A stretch of DNA of 64,000 nt from Glaciihabitans sp. (GCA_025465535.1 JAODMY010000072.1:24716-88715), one strand, 5' to 3'; positions 35,582 through 45,488 are shown, counted from the stretch's first letter. Translations and numbers: made by a program. The notes: generated from the letters alone by a model not told the origin.

Positions 35582-36619
35582 GTGAAGCGTCCAGAGGGCT
35601 TCGACCGACCGGAGATTCCGGCGCCCCCAAAAGACCGGAAGCAGGCTAAGCCCAGGCCGGGGAAGCCCACACCGGGCAAGGCGGCACCTGGTAAAGCCAC
35701 GCAGTCGGCTGCGACACAATCCGCTCCGGAAAAATCCGCGGATCCGTCTCGAGCCGCGCGAAAGGCTGGGGGCGAGGCGACCGTTGAGGCTCCGGATCCG
35801 AAAAACTCAGCGCGGGCCCTTGAGCGCGCCCAGCGCAGGATCGAGCGTGCCGAAGCCCGAAGATTCACTCGGAGCAGTCGTCGCAGGCGCCTGACCTGGC
35901 TGAGCGTCGGCGCGATCTTTGTCGTCCTTGTCACAGTGCTTGCCGTGGCGATCTTCTCGCCCATACTCGCCCTGCGCACCATCAGGGTCGAGGGTGCGAC
36001 TTCGGTCAAGGTTGCCGCTGTCCAAAGCGCGCTGGATGACCAGCTCGGTACCCCGCTCGCTCTCCTCAACACCAGCCGGATCGATCGCGACCTCTCGCGC
36101 TTCACCCTCATCCGAAGCTACGTCACTGAGATCATTCCCCCGAACACACTCGTCGTGCGGATTGTCGAACGCCAGGCGATCGGCGTCGTCAAGGTGGGGA
36201 ATGTCTACGACCAGGTTGATCCGGCCGGGGTCGTACTGAAGAAGTCGACGACCCCTGGGAACCTGCCGGTGATCGAGATTGGGAGCGCCAAAGTCGGGGG
36301 TGCGGCGTTCGAGGCGGCAGTGAAGGTCCTGCTGGCGATGCCGACATCCCTTTCCGGCCAGATCGACACTATTTCCGCGAGCACACTCGACAACGTCAGC
36401 CTGACGTTTTCCGGCAGTAAGCACACCGTCATCTGGGGGAGTTCAGCCCAGTCCAACGAGAAGGCGACTGTGCTCGCGGCGATGCTGAAGATCAAGCAGT
36501 GCCAGTCGATGCCGGTGCTGAACGTCACGGCGCCGCTGGTTGTCGCCTGCGGTCGCGGGGTGCCGACCCCGAAGCCGACTCCCGCGCCGACGTCGACACC
36601 GCCGGCCAGCCAGGGCTGA
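35582..36619 (+). CDS. ftsQ: Cell division protein FtsQ
   Basis: A 345-residue bitopic membrane protein from the GTG at 35582. The long cytoplasmic N-terminus is rich in Pro, Lys and Ala. One transmembrane helix (about 110-132) is followed by a POTRA domain (ALRTIRVEGATSVKVAAVQS) and the FtsQ beta domain (IVERQAIGVVKVGNVYDQVD). The Pro-rich tail TPKPTPAPTSTPPASQG is unusual in length. FtsQ links early and late divisome proteins. The start is uncertain because no clear ribosome-binding site is seen. Confidence 0.9.
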   Translation: MKRPEGFDRPEIPAPPKDRKQAKPRPGKPTPGKAAPGKATQSAATQSAPEKSADPSRAARKAGGEATVEAPDPKNSARALERAQRRIERAEARRFTRSSRRRRLTWLSVGAIFVVLVTVLAVAIFSPILALRTIRVEGATSVKVAAVQSALDDQLGTPLALLNTSRIDRDLSRFTLIRSYVTEIIPPNTLVVRIVERQAIGVVKVGNVYDQVDPAGVVLKKSTTPGNLPVIEIGSAKVGGAAFEAAVKVLLAMPTSLSGQIDTISASTLDNVSLTFSGSKHTVIWGSSAQSNEKATVLAAMLKIKQCQSMPVLNVTAPLVVACGRGVPTPKPTPAPTSTPPASQG

Positions 36620-36786
36620 GCAATCATTCGTTCCGCACTGTTTCGCAACACGCGGGGGCGCTTGCCGGTCACTGTCGCTTCGGCGACCTACCTTCAACTC
36701 AGGAAATGCATACTGAGCATAACTTTAATCTTCTACCGGAGGTTGAAGGTTAGAGCCAGGATGGAAGTTATCAGCGGAGGCCGGAC
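36620..36786 (+). promoter_or_regulatory. ftsQ-ftsZ intergenic region with inverted repeats
   Basis: It contains a GTCGC-TTCG-GCGAC tetraloop hairpin (36674-36687) and a wider inverted repeat, ACCTTCAAC at 36690-36698 against GTTGAAGGT at 36742-36750. Between its arms lies the AT-rich AACTTTAATC, a possible -10 region. GGAGG at 36776-36780 is the ftsZ ribosome-binding site. A dedicated ftsZ promoter is likely, as in other actinobacteria. Confidence 0.45.
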
Positions 36787-37947
36787 GTGACATCGAACCA
36801 GAACTACCTAGCCGTGATCAAGGTGGTCGGTATTGGCGGTGGCGGCGTAAATGCCGTCAACCGCATGATCGAACTCGGCCTGCGCGGGGTTGAATTCATT
36901 GCCATCAACACGGATGCCCAGGCGCTCCTGATGAGCGATGCAGACGTGAAGCTTGACGTCGGTCGCGAGATTACCCGTGGCCTCGGCGCCGGCGCGGATC
37001 CCGAGGTCGGCCGTCGTGCCGCCGAGGATCACGCTGAAGAAATCGAGGAGGCACTCGCCGGCGCGGACATGGTGTTCGTGACAGCGGGCGAGGGTGGCGG
37101 AACCGGAACCGGCGGCGCACCCGTCGTCGCACGCATTGCCAAATCGATCGGCGCGCTGACCATCGGTGTGGTCACGAAGCCGTTCGGGTTTGAAGGCAAG
37201 CGCCGCGCGTCCCAGGCCGAGACCGGAGTCGCGTCGCTGAAGAACGAGGTCGACACGCTCATCGTCGTGCCGAACGACCGTCTTCTCGAGATCAGCGATC
37301 GTGGCATCAGCATGCTGGAAGCCTTCGCGACTGCCGACCAGGTGCTTCTCGCTGGCGTCCAGGGCATCACGGACCTGATCACGACACCCGGCCTCATCAA
37401 CCTCGACTTCGCCGACGTCAAGTCGGTCATGCAGGGTGCCGGTTCTGCGCTCATGGGAATCGGATCGTCGCGCGGAGCCGACCGGGCGATCAAGGCCGCC
37501 GAACTTGCTGTCGCGTCCCCGCTGCTCGAGGCGAGCATCGACGGAGCCCACGGCGTCCTCATCTCGGTCCAGGGCGGATCGAACCTCGGCATCTTCGAGA
37601 TCAACGACGCCGCTCGCCTCATCCAGGAGGCCGTGCATCCCGAGGCCAACATCATCTTCGGTGCCGTCATCGACGACACTCTCGGTGACGAGGTGCGTGT
37701 GACCGTCATTGCTGCGGGATTCGATGGCGGAGAGCCCGCCGCAAAGCAAAAGGACAACAGGCGCAGTACGTTCGTCGGCGCGGGAACGGGTGTGCTGGCA
37801 GCGGCCGCAGGCACCAGCCTGGCCGACGCTATTGCCTCGCCCGATGTGAACTGGGCCGACAGCGAACGCCCGGCCACGACACCGATCGACCACGCCTTCG
37901 ATGACGATGTCGACGACGAACTGGATGTTCCCGACTTCTTGAAGTAG
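36787..37947 (+). CDS. ftsZ: Cell division GTPase FtsZ
   Basis: A 386-residue tubulin homologue from a GTG. The GTP-binding signature is GGGTGTGG at 103-110, with [17 protein letters not shown] at the N-terminus and [11 protein letters not shown] before the C-terminal domain. The tail is acidic and ends [10 protein letters not shown], the conserved C-terminal peptide that binds SepF and other partners. It polymerises into the Z-ring that recruits the divisome. Between core and tail is a short Ala-rich linker. Confidence 0.98.
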   Translation: MTSNQNYLAVIKVVGIGGGGVNAVNRMIELGLRGVEFIAINTDAQALLMSDADVKLDVGREITRGLGAGADPEVGRRAAEDHAEEIEEALAGADMVFVTAGEGGGTGTGGAPVVARIAKSIGALTIGVVTKPFGFEGKRRASQAETGVASLKNEVDTLIVVPNDRLLEISDRGISMLEAFATADQVLLAGVQGITDLITTPGLINLDFADVKSVMQGAGSALMGIGSSRGADRAIKAAELAVASPLLEASIDGAHGVLISVQGGSNLGIFEINDAARLIQEAVHPEANIIFGAVIDDTLGDEVRVTVIAAGFDGGEPAAKQKDNRRSTFVGAGTGVLAAAAGTSLADAIASPDVNWADSERPATTPIDHAFDDDVDDELDVPDFLK

Positions 37948-37996
37948 AGCCGGTTGAACTTCCGAATGGATCTGACTCTCGAAATGGACTTGCGTC

Positions 37997-38680
37997 GTGC
38001 CACCTGATGAGGCGCCGCTCGCCGAGCGGCTCGAGAGGGTGCGAACGGCGGTAGCGGATGCCGCCGCCGTCGCTGGCAGGAGCCCAAGCGAGATCACGAC
38101 GGTGGTGGTGACGAAGTTCCATCCCGCATCCCTCGTGCGAGAGCTGGCCGATCTCGGCGTGCGAGACATCGGCGAGAACCGACACCAGGACGCCGCACCC
38201 AAGGCCGCCGAGCTCACCGACCTCGATCTCACCTGGCATTTCATCGGCCAGCTGCAGAGCAACAAGGTGCGGGCGGTGCTCGACTACGCCAGTGTCATCC
38301 AGTCAATCGATCGCGCGTCAATTGTGGCTGCGATAGCCACGACCGGGAAGTCGGTTGACGCGTTCATCCAGCTGAATCTCACCGCTGATCCGCGTCGGGG
38401 TGGCGTTGTGGCGGCCGATCTCGACGCTCTGGTCGAGGATGTCCTGGCCGTTCCTTCGATCCGTCTACGCGGCCTCATGGCGGTCGCGCCGCTCGACGAA
38501 GAGCCCCGCCGCGCGTTCGAGATGGTGAGGAAAGCTTCCGACCGGATGCTTGCGCAGGCGCCCCTGGCGTCCGCGTTGTCGATGGGAATGTCGGGTGATT
38601 TCCGCGAAGCGATCCTCGAGGGCGCGACACACCTGCGCATTGGGACCGCAATCACGGGGAAACGCCCTGATGCCGGTTAA
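37997..38680 (+). CDS. YggS/PROSC-family PLP-binding protein
   Basis: A 227-residue PLP-binding TIM-barrel protein from a GTG, with VVVTKFHPASLV (the PLP lysine), IGENRHQDAAPKAAEL, WHFIGQLQSNKVRAVLDYAS and MGMSGDFREAILEGATHLRI. The family keeps pyridoxal phosphate and some amino acid pools in balance and has no known catalysis. It normally lies between ftsZ and sepF in actinobacteria, as here. A laccase-domain (YfiH) gene that often precedes it is absent. Confidence 0.93.
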   Translation: MPPDEAPLAERLERVRTAVADAAAVAGRSPSEITTVVVTKFHPASLVRELADLGVRDIGENRHQDAAPKAAELTDLDLTWHFIGQLQSNKVRAVLDYASVIQSIDRASIVAAIATTGKSVDAFIQLNLTADPRRGGVVAADLDALVEDVLAVPSIRLRGLMAVAPLDEEPRRAFEMVRKASDRMLAQAPLASALSMGMSGDFREAILEGATHLRIGTAITGKRPDAG

Positions 38681-38716
38681 TCTCGGCTCAGAAGAAACAG
38701 TCTCTGGAGGCACACA

Positions 38717-39181
38717 ATGGCAAATCCGCTGCGCAAGACCATGGTTTACCTTGGGCTCGCCGATGAGGAGTTCGAATACGAGGATGAGACACCATCCGCG
38801 CCGGTCGCTCCAGTCCAACACGTTGCACCGACCGTGGGCAGATCGGCTCCGGTCACTCCGCTTCGTCGACCAACTCCCAAGCAGGCAGGTCCGACCGAGA
38901 TGAACGAGATCCTCACAGTCCACCCGCGCCAGTACAAGGACGCGCAGGTGATAGCCGAGAATTTCCGCGAGGGCATCCCGGTCATCATCAACCTCTCCCA
39001 GATGTCAGAGCCGGATGCTCGTCGCCTCGTCGACTTCGCAAGCGGACTCTCCCAGGGCCTCTACGGCAAGATCGAGCGGGTGACCAACAAGGTCTTCCTG
39101 TTGTCGCCGGCTCACGTCGCGGTGAGTGGCGAGTCGGCGGAGGCCGATTCGGACGTCGAGGCGTCGTTCTTCCAGCAGTAA
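38717..39181 (+). CDS. sepF: Cell division protein SepF
   Basis: A 154-residue protein with the N-terminal amphipathic membrane helix ([18 protein letters not shown]), a Pro-rich linker and the SepF core ([19 protein letters not shown], then [20 protein letters not shown]). SepF binds the FtsZ C-terminal peptide and anchors the Z-ring to the membrane; it is the main anchor in actinobacteria, which lack FtsA. CTGGAGG is well spaced before the ATG. Confidence 0.96.
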   Translation: MANPLRKTMVYLGLADEEFEYEDETPSAPVAPVQHVAPTVGRSAPVTPLRRPTPKQAGPTEMNEILTVHPRQYKDAQVIAENFREGIPVIINLSQMSEPDARRLVDFASGLSQGLYGKIERVTNKVFLLSPAHVAVSGESAEADSDVEASFFQQ

Positions 39182-39195
39182 GCATCGGGAAATGA

Positions 39196-39220
39196 CGCGA
39201 GCGAGTTAGCCTCGCTTGCG
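39196..39220. other. Stem-loop after sepF, no T-run
   Basis: CGCGAGCGAG and CTCGCTTGCG pair in 9 of 10 positions around a 5-nt loop. Without a T-run it may be an attenuator or an mRNA 3' stabiliser. Confidence 0.4.
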
Positions 39221-39310
39221 TTGAATTCCCCGTATTGATTTGCAATCCCCATACACGTATCGCGCGTGTACTCTGGGATCTGCAACCCATGTACCCGCGT
39301 GTGACAAATG

Positions 39311-39326
39311 TTGCTAGCGTTAGCAA
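39311..39326. promoter_or_regulatory. Palindrome upstream of divIVA, possible operator
   Basis: TTGCTAGCGTTAGCAA is nearly symmetric (arms TTGCTA and TAGCAA) and lies about 100 nt before divIVA, in a 233-bp gap with other short dyads (ACACGTATCGCGCGTGT near 39252). The binding protein is unknown. Confidence 0.35.
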
Positions 39327-39423
39327 ATTGTTATGCATGAATTCGTTACGCACAGGGTTCGATTGCGACACCGTCGTGAGCGAGCAACTACAGCACTGAG
39401 AGAAAGTTTTTGAGGTGACGGCG

Positions 39424-40215
39424 ATGGCTTTGACACCAGAAGATGTGGTCAACAAGCGCTTCCAACCGACCAAATTCCGCGAGGGATACGATCAGGATGA
39501 GGTTGATGACTTCCTTGACGAGGTCGTCGTAGAGCTGCGCCGCCTCAACCAGGAAAACGAGGAGCTGCGCCAGCGACTCGTTGCCAACGATGCGCGTGTC
39601 GCCGAGTTGCAGCGCAGCGGCACCCAGTCCGCTCCCGCTCCTTCTGGTTTCGAACAGCCACAGGCCGCGCCGGTGTCGGTTCCGGTTCCCGCTCCCGCCG
39701 CCTACGTGGCGCCGGAGGGTGAATCGAACTCGATGGATCCGAGCAACACCAACAACCTCCTGCAGCTCGCTCGTCGACTGCACGAAGAGCACGTTCGTGA
39801 AGGTGTCGAGAAGCGTGACGCTCTCATCGCCGAGGGGCAGGCAACTGCGACCCGCACGGTCGAGGAGGCGCACGCCAATGCAACTCGTGTCGCCGAGGAG
39901 GCACAGGCCAATGCAGTTCGTGTCGCCGAGGAAGCACAGGCTCAGCAGCGCGCACAGCTCGGCATACTCGACCAGGAGCGCGTTGCGTTGGAAGAGCGTA
40001 TCGACGGCCTTCGCACGTTCGAGCGTGAGTACCGTCAAAAGCTCAAGGGCTACATCGAGAGCCAGCTTCGCGATCTGGATTCTACTTCCGCGGTTCTCGC
40101 TCCCGCTGGTGGCCCCTCAGCATCGTCCGTAGGATCTGCGCCGGCACCGGCCCAGACCTTTGCTTCGCCCGTGACACCTCCACCGGCGAACTACCCGGGC
40201 TTTGCCGGCAACTAA
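39424..40215 (+). CDS. divIVA: DivIVA/Wag31 polar growth protein
   Basis: A 263-residue protein from the ATG at 39424, favoured over the GTG at 39415 because GAGGTG is correctly spaced and MALTPEDVVNKRFQ is the usual start. The N-terminal lipid-binding domain has GYDQDEVDDFLDEVVVELRR. Then come a coiled coil with a Pro/Val-rich insert, and a second coiled coil with tandem copies of the ATRVAEEAQAN type. DivIVA marks cell poles and septa and directs peptidoglycan synthesis in actinobacteria. The YggT gene that usually separates sepF and divIVA is absent. Confidence 0.93.
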   Translation: MALTPEDVVNKRFQPTKFREGYDQDEVDDFLDEVVVELRRLNQENEELRQRLVANDARVAELQRSGTQSAPAPSGFEQPQAAPVSVPVPAPAAYVAPEGESNSMDPSNTNNLLQLARRLHEEHVREGVEKRDALIAEGQATATRTVEEAHANATRVAEEAQANAVRVAEEAQAQQRAQLGILDQERVALEERIDGLRTFEREYRQKLKGYIESQLRDLDSTSAVLAPAGGPSASSVGSAPAPAQTFASPVTPPPANYPGFAGN

Positions 40216-40852
40216 TTCCGCGTCGAAGGCCAGTGCGAAGAAGCCCCGTGTTTGGGTGCTCTTCGTACTGGCCGTCGTCGCGTTAGGAATCTATCTTCTC
40301 GACCAGGGCGCGAAGTATCTGATCGTCAAAAACCTGGTCGCGGGCCAGCAGGTCAACGTTCTCGGAACATTCCTGCAGTTTCACTTCGTGCAGAATTCCG
40401 GGGCCGCATTTTCGATCGGCACCGGAATGACGTGGGTGTTCTCGATCGTCGCCGCCGCAGTGGCCGTCTTCATCATCCTGTACGCCCGCCGGATCCGTTC
40501 GTACGGCTGGGGCATCCTGTTCGGACTGCTGCTCGGGGGCACACTCGGTAACCTCAGCGACCGGCTTTTTCGCCAGCCGCGTTTCGGTGAGGGACACGTC
40601 GTCGACTTCATTCAGGTCTTCGGTTTTCCGGCGATCTTCAACATCGCGGACAGTGCGATTTGCATCAGCATGGTGCTGTTCATCATCCTGACGATTCGTG
40701 GCGTCGGTCTCGACGGTAAGCGCGTCGCGCGGAAGGTCGCTGTCTCCGAAGCCGCTGTCTCCGAAGCTGCGGCGACCGATCCCACAACAATCTCGTCGAC
40801 GGATGCGACCACGGCGGGCAGCGAACCCAGGGCCGCAGACAGCGAGAAGTAG
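40202..40852 (+). CDS. lspA: Lipoprotein signal peptidase LspA
   Basis: A 216-residue membrane aspartyl protease with four hydrophobic helices. Catalytic regions are [11 protein letters not shown] and [11 protein letters not shown], each giving an aspartate; NSGAAFSIG is also conserved. It cleaves signal peptides of diacylated prolipoproteins. The TTG start overlaps the divIVA stop by 14 bp; no other start lies before the first helix. The C-terminal 40 residues are an Ala/Ser/Thr tail with a duplicated VSEAA unit, not needed for catalysis. Confidence 0.92.
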   Translation: MPATNSASKASAKKPRVWVLFVLAVVALGIYLLDQGAKYLIVKNLVAGQQVNVLGTFLQFHFVQNSGAAFSIGTGMTWVFSIVAAAVAVFIILYARRIRSYGWGILFGLLLGGTLGNLSDRLFRQPRFGEGHVVDFIQVFGFPAIFNIADSAICISMVLFIILTIRGVGLDGKRVARKVAVSEAAVSEAAATDPTTISSTDATTAGSEPRAADSEK

Positions 40853-40856
40853 CACC

Positions 40857-41777
40857 ATGGAGTCCCGAAGTCTTCCGGTTCCCGACGGTCTTGCAGGAGA
40901 ACGGGTCGATGCCGGGCTGTCAAAACTACTCGGCTTTTCGCGCAGCTTCGCCGCCGAGGTTGCAGAGGCCGGTGGCGTCACCGTCGACGGGTCGGCGGTG
41001 GGCAAATCCGATCGGCTGCGCGCCGGATCCTGGCTCGAGGTCGAGTGGCAGCCAAAGCTGGCACCCGTCGTCGTTCCGCAATCGGTGCCGGATCTCGGGA
41101 TCGTGTACGACGATGACGACCTCGTGGTTGTTGACAAGCCAGTCGGGGTGGCGGCGCATCCCTCGGTGGGCTGGGAGGGCCCAACCGTTCTCGGGGCTCT
41201 CGCGGCCGCGGGTTTCCGCGTTTCGACCTCGGGCGCGGCCGAGCGCGCCGGAGTGGTGCATCGCCTCGACGCGGGCACGAGCGGTCTGATGGTTGTGGCC
41301 AAGAGCGAGCGGGCGTACACGGAACTCAAGCGCCAGTTTCATGACCGTGAGGTCTCGAAGATCTATCACGCGATCGTGCAGGGGCATCCGGATCCGTCGA
41401 CCGGGACGATCGACGCGCCCATTGGCAGGCACCCGGGGAGTTCCTGGAAATTCGCCGTCACCGCTGACGGTAAATCCTCGGTCACGCACTACGAGACGCT
41501 CGAGGCCTTCCCAAGAGCCTCACTTCTCGAGGTGCACCTTGAGACCGGGCGCACCCACCAGATCCGGGTGCACATGGCCGCCCAGCGGCACCCCTGCGTC
41601 GGCGATGCGATGTACGGCGCGGACCCGACTCTGAGCGCGCGGCTCGGGTTGACGCGGCAGTGGTTGCAGGCGATGCGGCTCGGATTCCGGCACCCGGGAA
41701 CGGGGGAGTGGGTCGAGTTCTCCTCGGAGTATCCGGCCGACCTGCAACACGCTTTGGACGTTCTCCGCGAGTCTTAG
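40857..41777 (+). CDS. rluD: Large-subunit rRNA pseudouridine synthase, RluD type
   Basis: A 306-residue enzyme with an N-terminal S4 domain ([20 protein letters not shown]) and the RluA/RluD catalytic motif [11 protein letters not shown] with D138, followed by YHAIVQG and [12 protein letters not shown]. By family it converts uridines of helix 69 of 23S rRNA to pseudouridine. The ATG lies 4 bp after the lspA stop, so both are likely in one transcript. Confidence 0.92.
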   Translation: MESRSLPVPDGLAGERVDAGLSKLLGFSRSFAAEVAEAGGVTVDGSAVGKSDRLRAGSWLEVEWQPKLAPVVVPQSVPDLGIVYDDDDLVVVDKPVGVAAHPSVGWEGPTVLGALAAAGFRVSTSGAAERAGVVHRLDAGTSGLMVVAKSERAYTELKRQFHDREVSKIYHAIVQGHPDPSTGTIDAPIGRHPGSSWKFAVTADGKSSVTHYETLEAFPRASLLEVHLETGRTHQIRVHMAAQRHPCVGDAMYGADPTLSARLGLTRQWLQAMRLGFRHPGTGEWVEFSSEYPADLQHALDVLRES

Positions 41778-41847
41778 CGACGTCACCGGCGTGTCGTAGT
41801 TTGGGTCGCTTAAGATAAACCAGACCCCTCAGCAGTAAGAAGAGTTC

Positions 41848-44800
41848 GTGGCCAATTCTCCAGATTCGTTCGTGCACCTCCACGTGCACAGTGAGTACTC
41901 GATGCTGGATGGCGCCGCGCGCGTCGCACCGCTCGTCACGGCCGCCGCGGAGCAGGGGATGCCCGCCATCGCGGTGACCGACCACGGCAACATGTTCGGC
42001 GCTTACGAGTTCTGGCAGAAGGCAACTGCCGCTGGCATCAAGCCCATCATCGGCACCGAGGCGTACATCACCCCGGGCACGGCGCGTGGCGACAAGACGC
42101 GTATTCGCTGGGGCGCGAGCACGCAGTCGTCGGATGACGTCGGTGGCTCGGGCGCATACACGCACATGACCCTCCTTGCCGAGAACAACGAGGGGATGCA
42201 CAACCTCTTCAAGCTTTCGTCACTCGCTTCGATCGAGGGCTTCTATTTCAAGCCGCGGATGGACCGCGAGCTGCTCAGCCGGTACTCCAAGGGCGTCATC
42301 GCGACGACGGGATGCGTGGGTGGCGAGGTGCAGACCCGCCTCCGGCTCGGACAGTACGACGAGGCGCTGAAGGCCGCATCCGACTTCCGTGACATCTTCG
42401 GCAAAGACAATTTCTTCGCCGAGATCATGGACCACGGCATCGACATCGAGCGCAGGACCATGAACGACCTGCTGCGCCTGGCCAAGCAACTCGACCTCCC
42501 GCTGGTCGCATCCAACGACCTGCACTATACGCACGCCGACGACGCGACCGCGCACGCCGCCCTGCTCTGCGTGCAGTCGGCATCGACGCTGGACGATCCC
42601 AACCGCTTCAAGTTCGACTCCGACGAGTTTTACCTGAAGACCGCGGCGCAGATGCGGCACCTGTTCCGCGATCATCCGGACTCCTGCGATAACACCCTCC
42701 TCATCGCGGAGCGCGTCGGTGTCAGCTTCGAGAATCGCGACCTCATGCCGCGTTTCCCCGTGCCTGAGGGCGAGACAGAGGCAAGCTGGTTCGAGAAGGA
42801 AGTCGCGGTTGGCATGCAGCGCCGCTTCAACAATGCTCCGTCCGAAGCGCACCTCGCGCAGGCACAGTACGAGATCGACGTCATCAAGCAAATGGGCTTC
42901 CCCGGATACTTCCTGGTCGTCGCCGACTTCATCGCCTGGGCCAAGAGCCAGGGCATCCGGGTTGGGCCGGGCCGTGGATCCGCTGCGGGGTCGATGGCGT
43001 CGTATGCCATGGGCATCACCGAGCTCGACCCGCTGGCGCACGGGCTCATCTTCGAGCGATTCCTGAACCCCGAGCGCGTATCGATGCCCGACGTCGACGT
43101 CGACTTCGACGACCGCCGCCGCCCCGAGGTCATCCGCTACGTCACCGAGAAGTACGGCGACGACCGCGTCGCCCAGATCGTCACTTACGGAACGATCAAG
43201 GCCAAGCAGGCCCTGAAAGACAGCGCCCGCGTGCTCGGGATGCCGTTCTCGGTCGGTGAGAAACTCACCAAGGCCATGCCGCCGGCCATCATGGGCAAGG
43301 ACATCGGGCTCTCCGACATCCTCAATAAGGATGCGCCGCGCTGGAAAGAGGCGGCAGACTTCCGCGCCGTGCTCGAGACCGACATGGAGGCGGCGAAGGT
43401 CTTCGACACCGCGCTCGGCATCGAGAACCTCAAGCGCCAGTGGGGGGTGCACGCGGCGGGCGTGGTGATGTCGGCCGAACCGCTGCTCGAGGTGCTCCCG
43501 ATCATGAAGCGCGAGGACGACGGCGCGATCATCACGCAGTTCGACCAGCCTCCGCTTGAGTCGCTCGGCCTCATCAAGATGGACTTCCTCGGGCTTCGCA
43601 ACCTGACCATCATTGAAGACGCCCTCAAGATGATCGAAAAGAACACCGGCTCGAAGCTTGTGATCGAAGACCTCGACCTCGACGCCGACCAGAAGACCTA
43701 CGACCTGCTTGCCCGGGGCGACACCCTTGGTGTGTTCCAGCTGGATGGCGGACCCATGCGGTCGCTCCTTCGCCAGCTGAAACCCACCAACTTCGAAGAC
43801 ATCTCGGCCGTCATCGCGCTGTATCGTCCGGGCCCGATGGGCATGAACTCGCACACGAACTACGCGCTCCGGAAGAACGGACTGCAGGCCATCGAGGCCA
43901 TCCATCCAGAGCTCGCGGAGCCGCTGCGGGAGAGCCTCGACATCACCTACGGCCTGATCGTCTACCAGGAGCAGGTGATGTCGGTCGCGCAGAAAGTTGC
44001 CGGCTTCACGCTCGGGCAGGCCGACGTCCTGCGCCGCGCGATGGGCAAGAAGAAGAAGTCAGAGCTCGATAAGCAGTACGCCGACTTCGAGGGCGGAATG
44101 ACGAAGAACGGCTACAGCGCGCAGGCCGTCAAGGTTCTCTGGGACACCCTGATGCCGTTCGCCGACTACGCCTTCAACAAGGCCCACAGCGCGGGCTATG
44201 GCGTGCTCAGCTACTGGACGGCGTACCTCAAGGCCAACTTCCCCGCCGAGTACATGGCGGCTCTTCTGACCAGCGTCGGTGACTCGAAAGACAAGCTAGG
44301 CCTCTATCTCAACGAGTGCCGCCGGATGGGTATTAAGGTGCTCGCCCCCGACGTCAACGAGTCGTTCGTCGACTTCACAGCTGTTCCGGCGGCGGAGGGT
44401 GCGGCCGTCGGCGATATCCGTTTCGGGCTCGGGGCCGTTCGCAACGTCGGCTACAACGTCGTCGAAGGCATCAGGGCCGCGCGCGAGGAAAAGGGGCGCT
44501 TCGACGCGTTCTACGACTTTTTATCTAAGGTGCCAGTGCAAGTCGCAAACAAGCGCACGGTGGAGTCGCTCATCAAGGCCGGCGCATTCGATTCGCTCGG
44601 CAGCACGCGGCGCGCGCTGCTCGAGATCCACGAGGATGCGGTCGAGGGCGCTGTCAACGTCAAGCGCACGGAGGCCACCGGCCAGGCCGGATTCGATTTC
44701 GACAGCCTGTTCGACGAGCCGCAGGAGTCCAGTCGCGTTCCGGAACGGCCCGAGTGGTCGAAGCGGGACAAGCTCGCGTTCGAGCGCGAGATGCTGGGAC

Positions 44801-45390
44801 TCTACGTTTCCGACCATCCTCTCGCGGGTCTGGAGACGCAGCTGGCGAAGCACGCGTCGTCGACCATCACCGAGATCCTGAGCGGTGAGGTCGCGCGTGA
44901 TGGCGAGACCGTGACGATCGCCGGCCTTATGACCAGCGTGCAACATCGCACGGCCCGACAGTCCGGGAACCAGTACGGCATGGTGACGATCGAAGACTTC
45001 GGCGCCGAGATCACGGTCATGTTCATGGGCAAGACCTACCAGGAGTTCGCACCGGCCCTCACAAGCGACTCGATCGTCGTCGTGCGCGGCCGGGTCAGCG
45101 TTCGCGACGACGGCATGAACCTGCACGCCGTCAGCATGTTCTCACCGGATGTCGGGACGAGTCTCGGCGGCGGTCCGCTCGTCATCTCCGTGCCCGAGTT
45201 TCGTGCGACGACCGACATCGTGAGCCGGCTGAATGACGTGCTGATTCGTCACTCCGGCGATAACGAGGTGCGGCTCAAGCTGGTGCGCGGCGAGACCGCG
45301 CGGATGTTCGAGATCCCCTATCCGGTCACGGTCTCGGCCGACCTCTACGGCGAGCTCAAGACGCTGCTGGGGCCCAGCTGCCTGAGCTGA
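41848..45390 (+). CDS. dnaE: DNA polymerase III subunit alpha
   Basis: A 1180-residue replicative polymerase of the DnaE1 type. The N-terminal PHP domain keeps its metal motif HLHVHSEYSMLDG, which gives proofreading in actinobacteria. The polymerase core contains GPGRGSAAGSMASYAMGI and the catalytic aspartates in MPDVDVDFDD (413-422). Helix-hairpin-helix and OB domains follow (TVTIAGLMTSVQHRTARQ). Start GTG at 41848. It ends next to a Family 1 palindrome facing a convergent flavin reductase gene. Confidence 0.97.
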   Translation: MANSPDSFVHLHVHSEYSMLDGAARVAPLVTAAAEQGMPAIAVTDHGNMFGAYEFWQKATAAGIKPIIGTEAYITPGTARGDKTRIRWGASTQSSDDVGGSGAYTHMTLLAENNEGMHNLFKLSSLASIEGFYFKPRMDRELLSRYSKGVIATTGCVGGEVQTRLRLGQYDEALKAASDFRDIFGKDNFFAEIMDHGIDIERRTMNDLLRLAKQLDLPLVASNDLHYTHADDATAHAALLCVQSASTLDDPNRFKFDSDEFYLKTAAQMRHLFRDHPDSCDNTLLIAERVGVSFENRDLMPRFPVPEGETEASWFEKEVAVGMQRRFNNAPSEAHLAQAQYEIDVIKQMGFPGYFLVVADFIAWAKSQGIRVGPGRGSAAGSMASYAMGITELDPLAHGLIFERFLNPERVSMPDVDVDFDDRRRPEVIRYVTEKYGDDRVAQIVTYGTIKAKQALKDSARVLGMPFSVGEKLTKAMPPAIMGKDIGLSDILNKDAPRWKEAADFRAVLETDMEAAKVFDTALGIENLKRQWGVHAAGVVMSAEPLLEVLPIMKREDDGAIITQFDQPPLESLGLIKMDFLGLRNLTIIEDALKMIEKNTGSKLVIEDLDLDADQKTYDLLARGDTLGVFQLDGGPMRSLLRQLKPTNFEDISAVIALYRPGPMGMNSHTNYALRKNGLQAIEAIHPELAEPLRESLDITYGLIVYQEQVMSVAQKVAGFTLGQADVLRRAMGKKKKSELDKQYADFEGGMTKNGYSAQAVKVLWDTLMPFADYAFNKAHSAGYGVLSYWTAYLKANFPAEYMAALLTSVGDSKDKLGLYLNECRRMGIKVLAPDVNESFVDFTAVPAAEGAAVGDIRFGLGAVRNVGYNVVEGIRAAREEKGRFDAFYDFLSKVPVQVANKRTVESLIKAGAFDSLGSTRRALLEIHEDAVEGAVNVKRTEATGQAGFDFDSLFDEPQESSRVPERPEWSKRDKLAFEREMLGLYVSDHPLAGLETQLAKHASSTITEILSGEVARDGETVTIAGLMTSVQHRTARQSGNQYGMVTIEDFGAEITVMFMGKTYQEFAPALTSDSIVVVRGRVSVRDDGMNLHAVSMFSPDVGTSLGGGPLVISVPEFRATTDIVSRLNDVLIRHSGDNEVRLKLVRGETARMFEIPYPVTVSADLYGELKTLLGPSCLS

Positions 45391-45411
45391 TCGGCTCCAA
45401 CTAACACCCCT

Positions 45412-45477
45412 GTCTGCCCCCGCCTGATGCGCCTGCCCCCGTACGTACGGGGGCACGCGCATCACACGGGGGCAGAC
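45412..45477. repeat. Family 1 palindromic repeat, copy 2 (66 bp, full)
   Basis: Left arm at 45412-45444 and right arm at 45445-45477 are complementary in 30 of 33 positions, with no loop. Each arm has two CTGCCCCCG units separated by a GATGCG segment. The centre is CCCCCGTACGTACGGGGG. It lies between the convergent stops of dnaE and the flavin reductase gene. Confidence 0.9.
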
Positions 45478-45488
45478 GCTGTTGGGTG

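Noticed and set aside
34165..36111. Antisense frame of about 650 codons over murC and ftsQ
   Set aside because: Shadow of murC; composition is not protein-like.
39355..39414. tRNA gene, suggested by GGTTCGATT before divIVA
   Set aside because: No acceptor, D-arm or anticodon stem can be formed around it.
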